Part shown: piece by piece, positions 11,441 to 23,283 of the stretch
Numbering within the stretch: position 1 is the stretch's first letter
How the letters are laid out: each line of letters opens with the position of its first letter
From: Cylindrodendrum hubeiense
Lineage: Eukaryota > Ascomycota > Sordariomycetes > Hypocreales > Nectriaceae
Assembly: GCA_014621425.1 (NCBI GenBank)
Contig: JAANBB010000002.1
Location: 1 to 60,000, forward strand
Direction of reading: 5' to 3'
Length of the DNA: 60,000 bases
Notes under the pieces: generated by a model
Databases searched by the model: none
What the model saw: only the letters and a program-made list of their open reading frames with translations
What the model was told of the DNA's origin: nothing
Translations under genes and position numbers: made by a program

Positions 11441-13239
11441 TTCAAAACAAAGGATCTAGTGACTGTGGGATGGTGGATTCCAGTGTAAAGGAGCGCGTAG
11501 CATATTACAGTGGATATATGAAAGGGAGCATGGCGATCAATGACAGGATGTTGATGACATCTTATACTCCTCAATGCGTTAGATTGTTACGGACTGCCAC
11601 AAATGGTTGTCTCGGAGAATCTCGGAGCGGCAATGTAGGTACAGGGTCTTCACGGCCAGGTAAGACAACAAATACAACAGTCCAAAACGATGGCTTGCCC
11701 TTTTGAGTAACACGAAGCCACAGTTGAAAGATGCCAACCACTGTCTTGATGTTGTGGAGGCAGTCGCCACTGCGGGTACGGCGTTAGGTTGGGAGCACGA
11801 CAAGGTCTGCATGGAAAGCGGCCGGGATCCCGATGGTGATGCCACTCAAGCAGCGGTGAAGAGAAGCGGGGCTAACAAGTCGCCATATAATGATATATGA
11901 CTATGTCGCGGCGCCTCCCATCCACTACCTGAGACAAACATCTTTAAACTACCAAAAACGTCACTCGTATTTTTCTTTTTCTCTCTCGCAGAACTCTAAA
12001 CCCGTGTACCTCAGAGATTGGTCGTAGGCATTATAACAAAACGCGCTGAAGCTGATTCATAGTCTACTGATAATTGCATTGATCAAGACACCTGAGGTTG
12101 ATAGATCAGTCAGACTACAGCTAGAATGTGCGTGGTTCATCACCGAGATGTAACAGCTGGTAGTGAACCGGTCATGCCGCAACTGTGTGCAAAATGCACT
12201 TATTTTCTGGATATTACTTTGTCGTCGAAGCTGAAATCTGGTGATGGGTGGCCCCATACAAAAGCTCTAGATTTATCCAAAGGCTTTCTAAAAGCTGGTC
12301 TTTATAGATAAAGATAACGCGGCTTCCGTCCGGAAGCGGCGGTCCGAGACGTCCCGTGCTGACCATCATGACCATGTAGTGGTCGGGTTGTCTGAGACAG
12401 TGTAAGTTGATCGAAGATATTTGATGAAGACCCAGATGCCTGACTAGAGGATAGCCGCACAATGCGACGTCTACTCACGGTGTTATGCGAGATCTAACTC
12501 CAAGCTTGATTGTATTACTACAGGTCACCAGATCAAAGACACGCCAGGCACAATTCAGCCGCACCTGTGAGTGATGGCATATTTCAATTTTACACACGTC
12601 AGACAAGCTTTCTCCTTCTTTTTCGTCAACACATTGTACAATACACTGTTCTTCTCTTCTTTTACCGCTTGGAAATTCTCGTTTTGCTGTTATTTTGATG
12701 GTCGCCTTGGCATACTCGTCATATGTTTCGCACATCAACTTTCATGACGGCCAACAAAGCAAGAAAAGAACAAGAAGGAAGACATCAGTTCGTTTCAGGT
12801 GTATGTCTCTCTTTCATTGTCTCGTCGACATTCTTCCTCGATTTTGTCCCCAAACAAATGTGATATATCCTACATTAACATTTTAAACCTTGCCCAAGAG
12901 AGAGATTTAGGGTACCGAGCAGGGTGTAGTAATCGGCACAAGTTCTCCTAAGGAATGGGCCATGATTTTATTGATACCCATCTTACCTTACATCCTGGCG
13001 TAACGAAGCTACTGGCTGAGTTTCAATGAAGGCGGGATACTCGCTTGTGGCGCGTATGAATCTTTTCCATTTGATGGTTATGATGCAAACATATCTTAGA
13101 CTCTCACTTCATCAACAAACATCCACCCCCCACCAAAGCATGGAAACGCGTAACAATCTCTCCAGGCGACTGCCACCCATGGATATGCCTTCTTTTAATT
13201 TATAAAAACCAAACTGGACAGCAATATTTCCAAAATAAT
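11441..13239. other. Intergenic interval, no supported gene
   Basis: About 1.8 kb between the two AELGI genes. Short frames occur on both strands (for example 11703-11900 plus, 12214-12462 and 12475-12738 minus) without recognisable domains or coherent splicing. It contains the promoter of the 11440 gene and the terminator region of the 13240 gene. Confidence 0.5.
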
Positions 13240-13767
13240 TCAATCGCTGTGCTTCTGTTCCTGTTCGCGCTCATCTAGGCCGCCGCCACGGACGTTGGCG
13301 TTAGTACCTCCATTCGTGGTTGTATCCGGAATGCCAAGTTCAGCAGCATTGAAAATGCTAGCCTTGTCATCTTTGACATCGCCTTCTTTGCCCTTGCCAT
13401 TGCCGTTCTTGCCCCCTACACCTGGGCCTTTTCCATGATCAATAGGATCATGGATGATGCCAGGCGTAGGTAGATGAGGGAGGGGAGTCGGTACGGGAGT
13501 GAGAAGGGGAGTAGTCAAGAAGGGGGCAATGGAAAGAAGTGGACGAGCTGGTTCGAAAGGAAGGATTGGTAGACCTGGGATGGGAGGAGGTGATGGAGCC
13601 GGGGTTGGGAGAGTTGGTGGAGCAGCCGGGATGAAAGGAGATGGAGCAGTCGGTACATGGCCGAAAGGGCCATCTTCATCGGGAACTAGGGTTGGAGAGC
13701 TGGCGGGTACAGGAGCAGCAGTACTGATGCTGAGAAGCAAAGCGAAGGTGAGAAAGAGGGACTTCAT
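13240..13767 (-). CDS. Proline-rich secreted protein, AELGI family member 2
   Basis: Encodes 175 residues. I choose ATG at 13767 over the upstream in-frame codon at 13908 because it begins an excellent signal peptide (MKSLFLTFALLLSISTAAP) that matches the paralogue at 11440. After the signal peptide comes a Pro-rich region of about 90 residues with PxP runs (PSPPPIPGLP, TPVPTPLPHLPTPG), a Gly/Lys-rich linker (GKGPGVGGKNGNGKGK) and a tail with ASIFNAAELGIPDTTT, ending in charged residues (DEREQEQKHSD). There are no cysteines in the mature part. The shared signal peptide and AELGI motif with a wholly different middle suggest that the ends are conserved and the middle is free to change. Function is unknown. 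Cell-wall association is possible from the Pro-rich content. Confidence 0.7.
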   Translation of the reverse strand: MKSLFLTFALLLSISTAAPVPASSPTLVPDEDGPFGHVPTAPSPFIPAAPPTLPTPAPSPPPIPGLPILPFEPARPLLSIAPFLTTPLLTPVPTPLPHLPTPGIIHDPIDHGKGPGVGGKNGNGKGKEGDVKDDKASIFNAAELGIPDTTTNGGTNANVRGGGLDEREQEQKHSD

Positions 13768-15663
13768 TTTGAAATCCAAGTAAAGAAGGTGGTCGGATGT
13801 AATGTGCAAGGAAGTTACGTTTTGTTGGCCTTTTTTTGCTGAGAAACGTGATGTGATGATGTGAAGGCAGGCAATGTTAAGCGGAAATTGAGGATCATTT
13901 GTACTCAATTGTACTAGGTATCTGGGAAATGGTAGAAGTGGCTATCTCGGCTGGGTTCGGAGGAATAATTTACAGCTTTAATGGGTACGCAAGGCATCTA
14001 CTCCAACCAAACACTACTAGATGCCACGTCCGACGTCATAGATGTATCAATGAATTGCTGAAAGAAAGATTTTTTGACGATATTGGGGAAAGATGGTCAT
14101 TGTTGTGGGTGCGATGTGAGGTTGGGAATGCGAAGGGATGTGTGGCGAAAGAGTTCGGAATGCCAGTGACGATGGCATGTAAAACAGGGGTACACGCAAA
14201 TGGGACAGTATTACGTCACTCCATAATTGTAGCTGGACTCGAAGACTCAAATGGTTCTCAAATGTCTTAATTTTACAAGCCAGGCGAATCAAACATGACG
14301 CAAGCTCTGTTTGTTATTTCTAAAATTCATATATTTCGGTGATCAGTCGCCCTAGATGATCAAAATAGCCAGACACAAGATTATCAATCGTCCGATAGAT
14401 GGTTTCATGCCTAAGATCTAAATTATCAGCACTCAAATTGGTTGCGAACTGGAATGTGGATTCCAATCAACAAGGTATGATAAGTGTGAAATCACTCACT
14501 AAAACCGACGTGATCGACTATCAATTCATCATCGTCTCGTCTCACAACACTGTCATCTCAACCAAATTCAAGCCAATTCCCACTAGGTTTGATGAGCAAT
14601 GGTGAGGCACCCGCAGAACGTCTTGGGCTTCATATACCTTTGTGCTGTCATGCGGCGCTCTGGAGGCCACAGCAAGTTCGATCATCTCTACGCAAGACTG
14701 GGGAAAGGAGCATAAACCGCTACTTTGACTACTAGCTCTCTTAAACCCTTCTTCCCGTCCCCAATCATTTCCATAATCTCCGTTAAGGTCTTGTACATCA
14801 TACTCGACCCATCCTCGACCAGAGGCGAACATTAGAGTATTCATGCGAAGGCAATGCTTCTCTAAGGATGCATTAAGCCCCGACCACGAATCATGGTGAT
14901 GAAACATACCACCTCAGCTTTACACTAACGTCTCAGGGCTCTAGCAAAAACTTGCGTTACCTCTCAGCAGCAAGTTCGGCTCACCTAGAATGGCTTAACA
15001 GACACTTCTATTCTGTCCCAACCGTGATACTCATTAGTCTCCTCTAGGCATTTGTATCAGTCACGGCCACAAGAATAGAGGAGGAACCTCCAAAGCCAGC
15101 ACCCTGAATGTATCAATAATCTCTGTGTAAAAGGTCCCAACAAATATACGTACACGCCAATTAGAAATTACAACACCAAGTCACTCAACATTTCTCTGAC
15201 AACCGTATCAGCCACGTCTCGGTGGAGATCAGGCCGTTGGCTTGAAGTAGATCAATTTTAGTATCTTGCCCAATCACTGCAACTGAAAATGACTCCAAAG
15301 GTATGATGCGCAATATTGCAGTTGGTAGGTTTGCGCATTATAAGTAGTGTGATCGTGAGTCTTTGATTACTTGAAGTGCTCGTAATCCTGATTTGTCAAG
15401 AATCAAGATTGATAATGCGGTCACATAATCGAGTTTAACTTCGCGGTTATCTATCAATATTGCTGATCAAAGCTCTTAACCCTAGCAGTTGTAATACCCT
15501 GGTTGAAAGCCATTAGCCTCCCGGTCATCTTAGCCCAATGACGCTCAATCGGTCAACGGACGACCTAGGGGCTGCCGACGACACATACTCAAAAGGAGTC
15601 TAAGCCATATGGATTCAGGACAACCCGTTACAACCGTTTCCAGGTACAGTCGAACCCGGTAGT
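13768..15663. other. Intergenic interval, no supported gene
   Basis: About 1.9 kb. Frames at 13899-14270 (plus, 123 residues) and 14542-14907 (minus, 121 residues, containing GRGWVEYDVQDLNGDYGNDW) are open but match no family I recognise. The minus-strand one has a protein-like composition and could be an exon of an unmodelled or decayed gene. Confidence 0.45.
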
Positions 15664-16081
15664 TTAAACTGGACGGGTCTTTGTCTCTCTCCCAACCAAG
15701 AGACTTGACAAGAAGCCCGAAGTAATCATGAACGGCAGAAGGCCGTAGAGGAAGATGATCAAGAGAAGTAAAAAAAGAACGGGATTTGATAGGAGGGCGT
15801 CCAGAGGTTTGATGATTGGCCAGTAAATGAGAGCCGCGAATATCGCCACTGGCCACCGAACCCATGGCCGCTCATCCTGGCTGGGTGGCAAATCCCCCAG
15901 CTCACCAGAAATGACGTCGTTCTCATTTGAGACGGGTGACTCCTCTTTCCAACGGTTGGGTTCTGTCAGCAGGAAGTCATCATTGCCATGAGCCGGTCAG
16001 GCTGCGCTTACCGATGATCTCTACGGCAGGCCACTGAGGACTGCCGACAACTTCTCTTGTGCTGCCCTTTGCCCTAAACAT
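15664..16081 (-). CDS. Small predicted membrane protein, two exons
   Basis: Exon 1 is 16081-16012 and exon 2 is 15962-15664. The 49-bp intron starts GTAAGC, ends CTGACAG and joins in frame, giving 122 residues. The N-terminal half is hydrophilic (MFRAKGSTREVVGSPQWP, then EPNRWKEESPVSNEND). The C-terminal half has two hydrophobic segments (WPVAIFAALIYWPIIKPLDALL and PVLFLLLLIIFLYGLLPFMI, the first slightly over membrane length). No family is recognised. The splice signals and the change from polar to hydrophobic exactly across a joined frame argue for a real gene. It diverges from the nuclear-protein gene at 17426. Confidence 0.55.
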
Positions 16082-17425
16082 GATTTGTATGTGCTACGGC
16101 GTGGGTCGGAAGGGTATTGGGAAAACTAAGTAGAGAATTTCTCTCTCTTGGTCGGATGTAGGTGCACGTAGATGCAATGTAGAAGCGCGCCAGACACTGC
16201 ATCATTGTCAGATGAGTCTTTTGCGTGTCGCACGAAAGGGCGTCAGCCTCATCACTGTGCCAGCCACTTAAACCGCCAGAAGAACATGTCGGCCCGTTAC
16301 ATTTGCCGAGTCCGGCACTCGTGATCAGTTCATGCTTAAATACGCCGACGACTATTTTAAGTTCCCTGGCGTCAAATACTTTATCAATGACGCCGACATG
16401 TTGTTGCTCGCTGCAATGGATTCATCAAAAACATGGTTTATTTTGTCGATATGAGCGTCAAATACTTTTAACGGGCAGGGAAAAAATGGCAGAAAAAGCA
16501 GTGCATCTCAGACTAGAGCTTGGAAGCTAGCAGGCTCATTCAGCATGGTGCACATGTCAACGTCGTGTTGCTGCGGCGTTGGCTTCTAACGCATTCAGAA
16601 TCACATGGTGGGGTTGAGGAACTACAGCCACGGGGTAATTAGAGCCTAATATGACGGAAAGGCCGAGGTCGACAGGATCCATGTGCACTACATGCTGGAC
16701 TCGCGCGATGATGCCATTGAGAAGCTTCCTGTACTTCGCAATTTGCTGAGCATAGTTGGGAGAGGCTGCCTTGCGTGAACGACTGCAGCAATACTCCGTA
16801 TTCGCTGCGGGGTGCACTATCCCTGTGTCTTGTCGGCGGCAACAGCGGCGATATGATTTGTCGCCCACAGCGGATGGCCCCACTTTTGCGCAAGCTGAGA
16901 GCCGCGATGGCGATCCTGAGACGCCGGATTCTTTTGGACAGCAGAGTCGGAAGCAACTAAAATATCCAACTACGTAGTCAACTTGGTCTCGTGCGCCTTC
17001 ACGCGTCGGCTAAACTATACAAATCTGCCTGGCTGCGCGTAAAACATGGCTGTGCATTCCCAGTTTCGTCGGCCGCGGCACCGGGCTGCCTCCCGCCGCC
17101 CCAGTTTAAAAGGAGACAACAAGGGATCAGAGCAAGCAGCGGCGGAGCCACTGCTGGAATGCAGCGGGCACACTCGCTGTAGAGAACCCCTGCAGGCCCT
17201 GCAGCGGCTGAGGCATCACTCTCGTCATTGGCCTGTGCTGCCTTGTGAATCTGCCTCATGAGCCCATCTCGCCCCTACCCTGGAGATGCTACCCTAGAGA
17301 GTAAGAGCTTGGTTCTCGGGGTACTTAGTCCAACACCCAGTATCAGGCCTTGGGCAATTGTGAATTCACAATCCTAGTTCGAGCCTGCCTATCCATCGCT
17401 TCTCTCGGGCTTCCTTGCCAATGCA
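16082..17425. other. Intergenic interval, no supported gene
   Basis: About 1.3 kb. The 16.9-17.2 kb part is GC-rich and open in several frames on both strands, which is usual for high-GC non-coding sequence. A minus-strand frame (16557-16883, containing DPVDLGLSVILGSNYPVAVV) was considered but has no family match and no clear gene structure. Confidence 0.45.
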
Positions 17426-19329
17426 ATGTCGCCCACCACCACACCCCAACGCCGCCGTCCTGGGCCGAAGAAAAAACCACTCACTCACGCTTTCTTCAAC
17501 CACGTCAAATTCAAGCAGCTCCCAACTATTAACGCTCTCTGCAAGGATCTAGGTTACGAATATTCCCAGGAGCCCCGACATGAAGATTTTTACACCGCTG
17601 TTGAGACTTATGCCATGGGCTTCATGTCACGCCCCGACCAGTCCCACAGACGACCGCTCAACTGGAGCATTCGCGAGTCGCACAAGGCGTTGATGGAAAT
17701 GACCAAGGAATTTCTGGAAGTACATGGCAATGGGCAGTTTTATTGGCCTGGCATTCCCGGGGAAAACATCTATGACCGAAAAGAATATGGAAAGAGCTCT
17801 TACCAGTAAGTCAAACCAGTGGTCTTTGCTATCAAATCCACACCCAATTCTGATAAAAAACTACAACAGAATCCATCAGACAATGGCTCAGCTATTTTTT
17901 CAGACACTAGAAGGCCCGCCCATTGACCGTAGTACTCCGATGGCCAACGTTGAAACTGGGCATGCCAGTCCTCCGGGTTCCGGACAAGAGCAGACTTTTG
18001 CGCCGGAGGAACTAACTCACAATCATCCGCTAGACCCCAGAGCACTTCCTTCTCATGGAGAAGGTGCTGCAGAGGACACTATGGACGTAGAGAATTTCCC
18101 CCCTGATACCGCGACTGGGGTGGTTGCGGAGCCCGCCTTGTGAGATCATTCTTATAAACCACGCACTATATATTCGCTAACAATCTCACACAGGAATGAA
18201 GCTGGTCAGGATTTACCGCATGTCTCGAATACTCCCACTTCAGTCCGGGCTCCGCACCGCCCGTCTGTTGAGGATGTTCCTGACGAGTATTTCAACACTC
18301 GCACAAATGTTTTGAATAACCATCGTGATAGGATATCCAGTCCCGACCCAATACAAGAAGACGTCAGTCATTGCACTAATATCCCACCCTTGACCTAGAG
18401 CTTTTGCTAATATTCGACAGAGCCAGGATAACCAAAACAATGGCAAGCGGCCTGTTGGAACCTCAGACGGTGCACAGGGGCCTCCCACGAAACGTCGCAA
18501 GGGCAAACAACCCGCCAAAAGCGGCTCCGGTCGTAATTCTCATCGTACAGGTCAATCGAGCGGTAACCCAGTCAGAGGATCTCAATTCAGACGATTTCCA
18601 GGTCAGCTAGGACAATCAGCCAACACTACCAGAGGCGAGTCAAGCAGGGCCGGTGCACATCTATCGGCAATGGAAGACTCAGATGAGGCAGTGAAATTAA
18701 GGTGGGTCCCAAAAAACAACAATCGTCGAATGTGCACTCTGCGGATGCCGCGGCATGGTCTTGAAGCACTAACCGGAGGGTATGAAAGTGTGATGCAAGA
18801 TGAACCCTCGAGTCAGGGGTCTTCTCAGCAATCCCAGCTAGTGCCACTGCGAGAACCAGGGCCTGACGGAGAATCTGCAGCAAAGGAGGATATTGTTCCT
18901 GCAGTCGCGGTGGAGCAGCCAGAGCCACAGGGTAGGTTCCAGCGTGCGTTGTCTCGGCCGCCAAGGATGTCCAACTCGCCGAACATACACCTCATGTGCA
19001 GTGTGTCCAATCGAAAGGGCATAATGGAGCCGTGGACGCCGAAAATCGGCTTCAATGTCATGTCCCTGCAACGGTTGGCCGAGGATATTCCTCTCGATTG
19101 CCACTTTACAGGACTGGCCTTTACTCTGGAGATAGCCGACGAGAAGATTCTGTATTCCATTGCTCTTGGTGATGAAGATGGATTCCAGATAATGTTGACT
19201 CGGTTTTCTCGGAAGATCCGTGCCTTTGTACGCGAGCTTGAGGATCCTAACCACAGAGATGTATTGGAGATGGTGATTCGACCATTGAGGAACATGCGGC
19301 GGATAGACAACGGCTTGATTGGATTTTAG
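17426..19329 (+). CDS. Orphan nuclear protein with AT-hook-like N-terminus
   Basis: Four exons (17426-17805, 17870-18139, 18194-18362, 18421-19329) join in one frame to 575 residues. The introns begin GTAAGT, GTGAGA and GTCAGT and end in CAG. Residues 8-18 (QRRRPGPKKKP) resemble an AT-hook. Residues 20-125 form a conserved-looking domain (HAFFNHVKFKQLPTINALC, then EFLEVHGNGQFYWPGIPG). Residues 294-303 (PPTKRRKGKQ) look like a nuclear localisation signal. The middle is low-complexity and polar. The last 130 residues are folded-looking (FTLEIADEKILYSIALGDED, then RKIRAFVRELEDPNHRDVLE). No known family is recognised. Nuclear localisation is inferred. The ATG at 17426 is the first in frame and precedes the basic segment. 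Confidence 0.7.
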
Positions 19330-19753
19330 AATTGATTTTATGGAGTTACTTAAGGATAGAAATAGAAAGGTCAGGGATATAGAATTTTGCCGGCGGGTGG
19401 AGGCTGCCGGAAGCCAAGAGAAGGAAACAACGAAAGGACAGAAAGGAAATGCGAAGGGCGACGTAGTGACATTACCGCGAAGGCCAGCCTAACAAACAGT
19501 AGGGAGGTTTTTATCCTGGGCTGCAAAGCCAAAGGTTTCCCCTTGCCTAAGTTAGGTAGCTAGTAGAGGTACCGTAGGCCTAAAGATGGCTGGGCATAGT
19601 GTATACTCGGTAATAATGATTATATAAAATCTGAGAGTTGTTTTGAGATTTTCCTTGTGTTATTTACGTCGTGACATGTGCGTTGGTGATGAGAGAATAA
19701 TCGGTGAGAAGATCGCGTTGCTTTAGTCCGAAGGAGGTATATTTCCCGTGTTG
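19330..19753. other. Intergenic, no gene seen
   Basis: Likely the 3' UTR of the nuclear-protein gene followed by non-coding sequence. It contains no start or N-terminal F-box sequence for the fragment that follows. Confidence 0.5.
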
Positions 19754-20134
19754 ATGAAGAGGGCACTTGTGTTAGTGCGACTAGCAATAGCTGGGTGCCT
19801 TGGTGACTTTACAAAGACGCACAAGATGTCAAATCTCAAGGATATGCGTCTTTCACATGTGACCGTCAATACCAGAGCCATATATTGGGAACGGAAAGGC
19901 CGCAAGCCCAATGACGCGAATCAACTGGTAGACCTTCTGCCAAAGTCAATCGAGTACTTCCATATTTCGTCTCCTCATCCAGGCATCGAAGATGACATTC
20001 TCAAACTGGCGGCTGTTACTCTTGAGCAATTTCCCAATCTCCGCATGGTTTTCTTCGGCCAGGTTGAAGAAAAGAAAGAATTCCTTATCGAGGAGGCTTT
20101 TGATAAGGCCGGGATTGAGTGCCGACTTGACTAG
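19754..20134 (+). pseudogene. F-box/LRR-type C-terminal fragment
   Basis: The first ATG in the open frame is at 19754 and gives 126 residues. The reading (MSNLKDMRLSHVTVNT, LVDLLPKSIEYFHISSP, then ILKLAAVTLEQFPNLRMVFFG) resembles the last part of fungal F-box proteins with leucine-rich ends, where a LLP-x-S-x-E-x-F-x-I motif precedes a final solvent-exposed segment. No F-box or earlier repeats are found upstream. It is either a truncated relic or a short expressed gene. The F-box gene at 58856 is of the same general kind but too incomplete in this window to compare at its C-terminus. Confidence 0.45.
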
Positions 20135-20996
20135 AACTATTTTTGACCTGGACATTTAAACGACTGCTACTAGCGTGCACCACGTAATGGAAAGACTTCT
20201 AAGGTTGTCCGCTTAAATCTTGAAAAGAATCTGGTGAACGTCTCCCTGTACGAGTGACACAGCTTAAACTACGATGAAGAAGATATCCCGCAGGTTATGT
20301 GACCGAGTGTTTGACCGAATATTGTAGTGCCCAGTTATTCCCTCACCAATACATCTAGTCATATTTTAAGTGTGGCCCATCTCTGGTTGCACATGGACTT
20401 GAATTGACGCTTGGCAGCTCGTGACGGGTCTGACAACCAGGCCAAGATACACTTTTTGACCGTGGCTGCTGTTGGTCATGGTGCAGAATCAGGTAAACAA
20501 CCCCGCGTTGTTGATGCGATAGCACGGCCAGTCCAATTAAAACAAGCTCGAGTCTTGTTGGAAATGCAACCAGGCTGCGGTGAAAACAGGCCACCAATGA
20601 TGTGCCATGCTCTACAGGAAACGTACCGAAACCAGTGCGTAAGAATGACAAACACAACTGCGGGAGGCCTACTGCTTTGAGCTATGAGTCACCCAGTCTT
20701 GACCCCTTATTATTTGTTTTCGCTCCTTTCTTACCCGCCGATAATCAGAGCAATCCAAGAAGTAGTCCAAGAGCTGCAAAAGTTTCAGTACAGTTCCCAG
20801 CAATCGATATTCAATTCAGTTTACGGTAGATTCATGGGAAAAAGGTGTCGCTTTGAGGCTTTCCTCCTTATTCCTCTAAGCTGCAATATCTAATCTTAGT
20901 GCCCAGTGTTGAAAATTTGTCCTGGACCGCAGGATATTTCCAACTCCTTAGTTTGAACTTGGGCGAGATTGACTTTACAAACCCTCGATCACAATT
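20135..20996. other. Intergenic interval, no supported gene
   Basis: About 0.86 kb. Overlapping short frames occur on both strands (20355-20657 minus, 20411-20680 plus) with no recognisable domain. It includes the promoter of the RBR gene. Confidence 0.5.
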
Positions 20997-23283
20997 ATGT
21001 CCATACAGAGTGGTGGGCCGAAAAGATTGTCGATAGAGCGACTTTCACAATTTGAACCCGATGCTAGCTTGCACCCTCTTCCTCGTCGCCAACAACCAGA
21101 ACCCGAAACAGTCACACTGTCCACTACGGTACAGCGAGATGGAAAACTGGTAGAAGAGGAGACCACCTCACAAGACGCGATCGAGCGATTGGGAGATACA
21201 ATGCGACAGCAGAGATTAGAGCTCAAGAGGGTCCTAGATGCAAATGATGCCCTGCGGCGAACTACTTTCACAGGGCTAGCAAACATGCAAGCTGCTTTCA
21301 AGGCTAGGGATGAAGAATTTCAACGCGATTGTGACCCGAAAACTCTCCAAACCACGTCAACAGATGTATTGCAACCGACAAAGAGTCTCAAGACCCAACT
21401 CAGTCAGCTGGAGAAAGAATTGCTCAATGAGCGCGAGTGTAATCGTCAATCTCAAGAGGAATGCCAGTCACTGCGGGACGAAGTACGAAAGCTTGGCGCC
21501 GAACTGGACGAGGTTAAGTTGGCATTCTGTGCTAATTTAACTCCGCGGCTGATCTTAACGAACAAAATCCTTTCTCTTGAACACCTGAAAAAGGATGATG
21601 ACGGTCGAGGACTATCACAACTCAAGATATACATGAAACATGGATTTCGTCCATCAGTTCGGGCTATCACGCCCAACTTGCTAGACGTTACCATGAATAC
21701 GGAAATGAGTCTATGGTTTGCTGGAGAACTTGGTCCAGACTCAAACCATGTTGAATTTCTCAAAGAGGCGTTCATTCAAACTTGTGATGGATGTCACCGG
21801 GGCAAGATCATGCACAATTCCTCGTTCGACAATCGATCACTCGTCGGTGAATTTCCCGAGTCTTCATGCCCGACGTCGTGTTGTTCCAAATTTATATGTT
21901 CAACATGCTTTGCCGATTCCATCATATCGTCCCTGAATACGGAATGGTGGAGCTGCATTGGGTCAAGGCTACGGCTCAAGTGTCCAGGAGCTTGCTCAAG
22001 TCGGTCAATCGAAATATCTCACCGCTTTCAGTGGCGGGAATGGCAGGAGGTATTTCAGCACATGGAGATAAAGGTCCAGAGAAATATTATAGCTATGTAC
22101 GACACCACTCTCAATCGCCCGTCGCCCAGTACTATGGCCATGGGATGGCTAAATATGTCTTAGGTACGACACCGCGAGATCGCTATGCAAGGCACTGCAG
22201 GAATTGGACCCTCGACCTGAACCAAGAACACTGGAAGTGGCAGCTGCCATCCATACACAAATGATCGCTCAAGGAAAAATGCGCTCGTTTTTCAACTCAG
22301 AGACGAAGGGAAAAAGAAAGCAGAATTCCAAACCTGAAAATCAAGATGAGTATATCCAATTATGCGATGTAGACCAAGGGGACACCACTTTGAGTGTGCC
22401 AATATTTACTGGGCGCATCCATCGCGGCGGCACAACAAAAGAGTGTTCGATTTGCTCCGAATCAATTCCAGATCTTCTATATAATTCCTTGGATGAGTGG
22501 AATACGCTGTGGGAGGGGTTTCACGGCCGGGGTATGTGGACGATTCTCAAGTTTGCCGAGAAGCTCGGTGCTCGATGCGCTCATGAGATCGACGTATGCT
22601 CGTCTTGCCTGCGAAGGTATCTGGAGACTCAGTTGCAACAACGCGGGAGAAGCTGCTCTCAGAAGATTCTCTGTCCTTCTTTTGAATGTGATCGTGTCCT
22701 AACCTTTGACGAAATCCGACTCTATGCTGACCGAGATACATTTGAAAAGTCGGTGAGGTACCGTATATTCTCATACAAATTGTGTACTGATTGTGTTCAC
22801 AGGTACGACAAATATCTTGCGCTGGATCTTTTAAGCAAATGCTCCAACTTCCGATGGTGTCTTGGCTCAGAATGTTCCAATGGCGAGATATATGAGAACG
22901 GGTCGACGAACGCTTGCGTCTCCTGCACACAATGCAACTTCCGGATGTGTTTTAAACACCAAATAGCATGGCATAAGGACTACACATGCGACCAGTTTGA
23001 TGGCTTATGCTCTGAAAGTGATCCACATTTTAAGGAAACTCGAGATTGGTTTTTGGTGAATTCAAAGCCATGCCCGGGGTGTAGTGCTCCGTTGGAGAAG
23101 GTGGGTGGCTGTAAACATATGACTTGTGAGTTTGGATTGGCTATCTTCAGATTTACTCGCTTCTAATATGCATTCGCAGGTTCCGCATGTCGACACGAGT
23201 TCTGCTGGTTATGTTTGGCTGATTGGAGAAATAATTCTCCGAGGAACGGGGGATACTGCCAGTGTAGAGATACGCCGGCTTAA
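20997..23283 (+). CDS. RBR-type E3 ubiquitin ligase
   Basis: Four exons (20997-22096, 22164-22757, 22803-23125, 23180-23283) give 706 residues. Residues 60-175 are predicted coiled coil. Residues 263-333 hold a Cys-rich segment (CDGCHRGK, CPTSCCSKFICSTC, CPGAC) that resembles a degenerate RING1. The main RBR follows: RING1 at 461-542 (CSIC, CAHEIDVCSSC, CPSFEC) with a long insert, IBR at about 578-634 (NFRWCLGSEC, CVSCTQCNFRMC), and RING2 at 655-684 (CPGC, GGCKHMTCSACRHEFCWLC). The Cys of GGCKHM (residue 668) is at the position of the catalytic Cys of HHARI/parkin-type ligases, which accepts ubiquitin from E2 before transfer (established knowledge). Only the correct intron choice joins exon 3 to exon 4 to restore HMTCSAC. 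The substrate is unknown. Confidence 0.85.

Noticed and set aside
16557..16883. Minus-strand gene with LGLSVILGSNYPVAVV
   Set aside because: The GC-rich region is open in several frames; no ATG context, splice pattern or family support was found.
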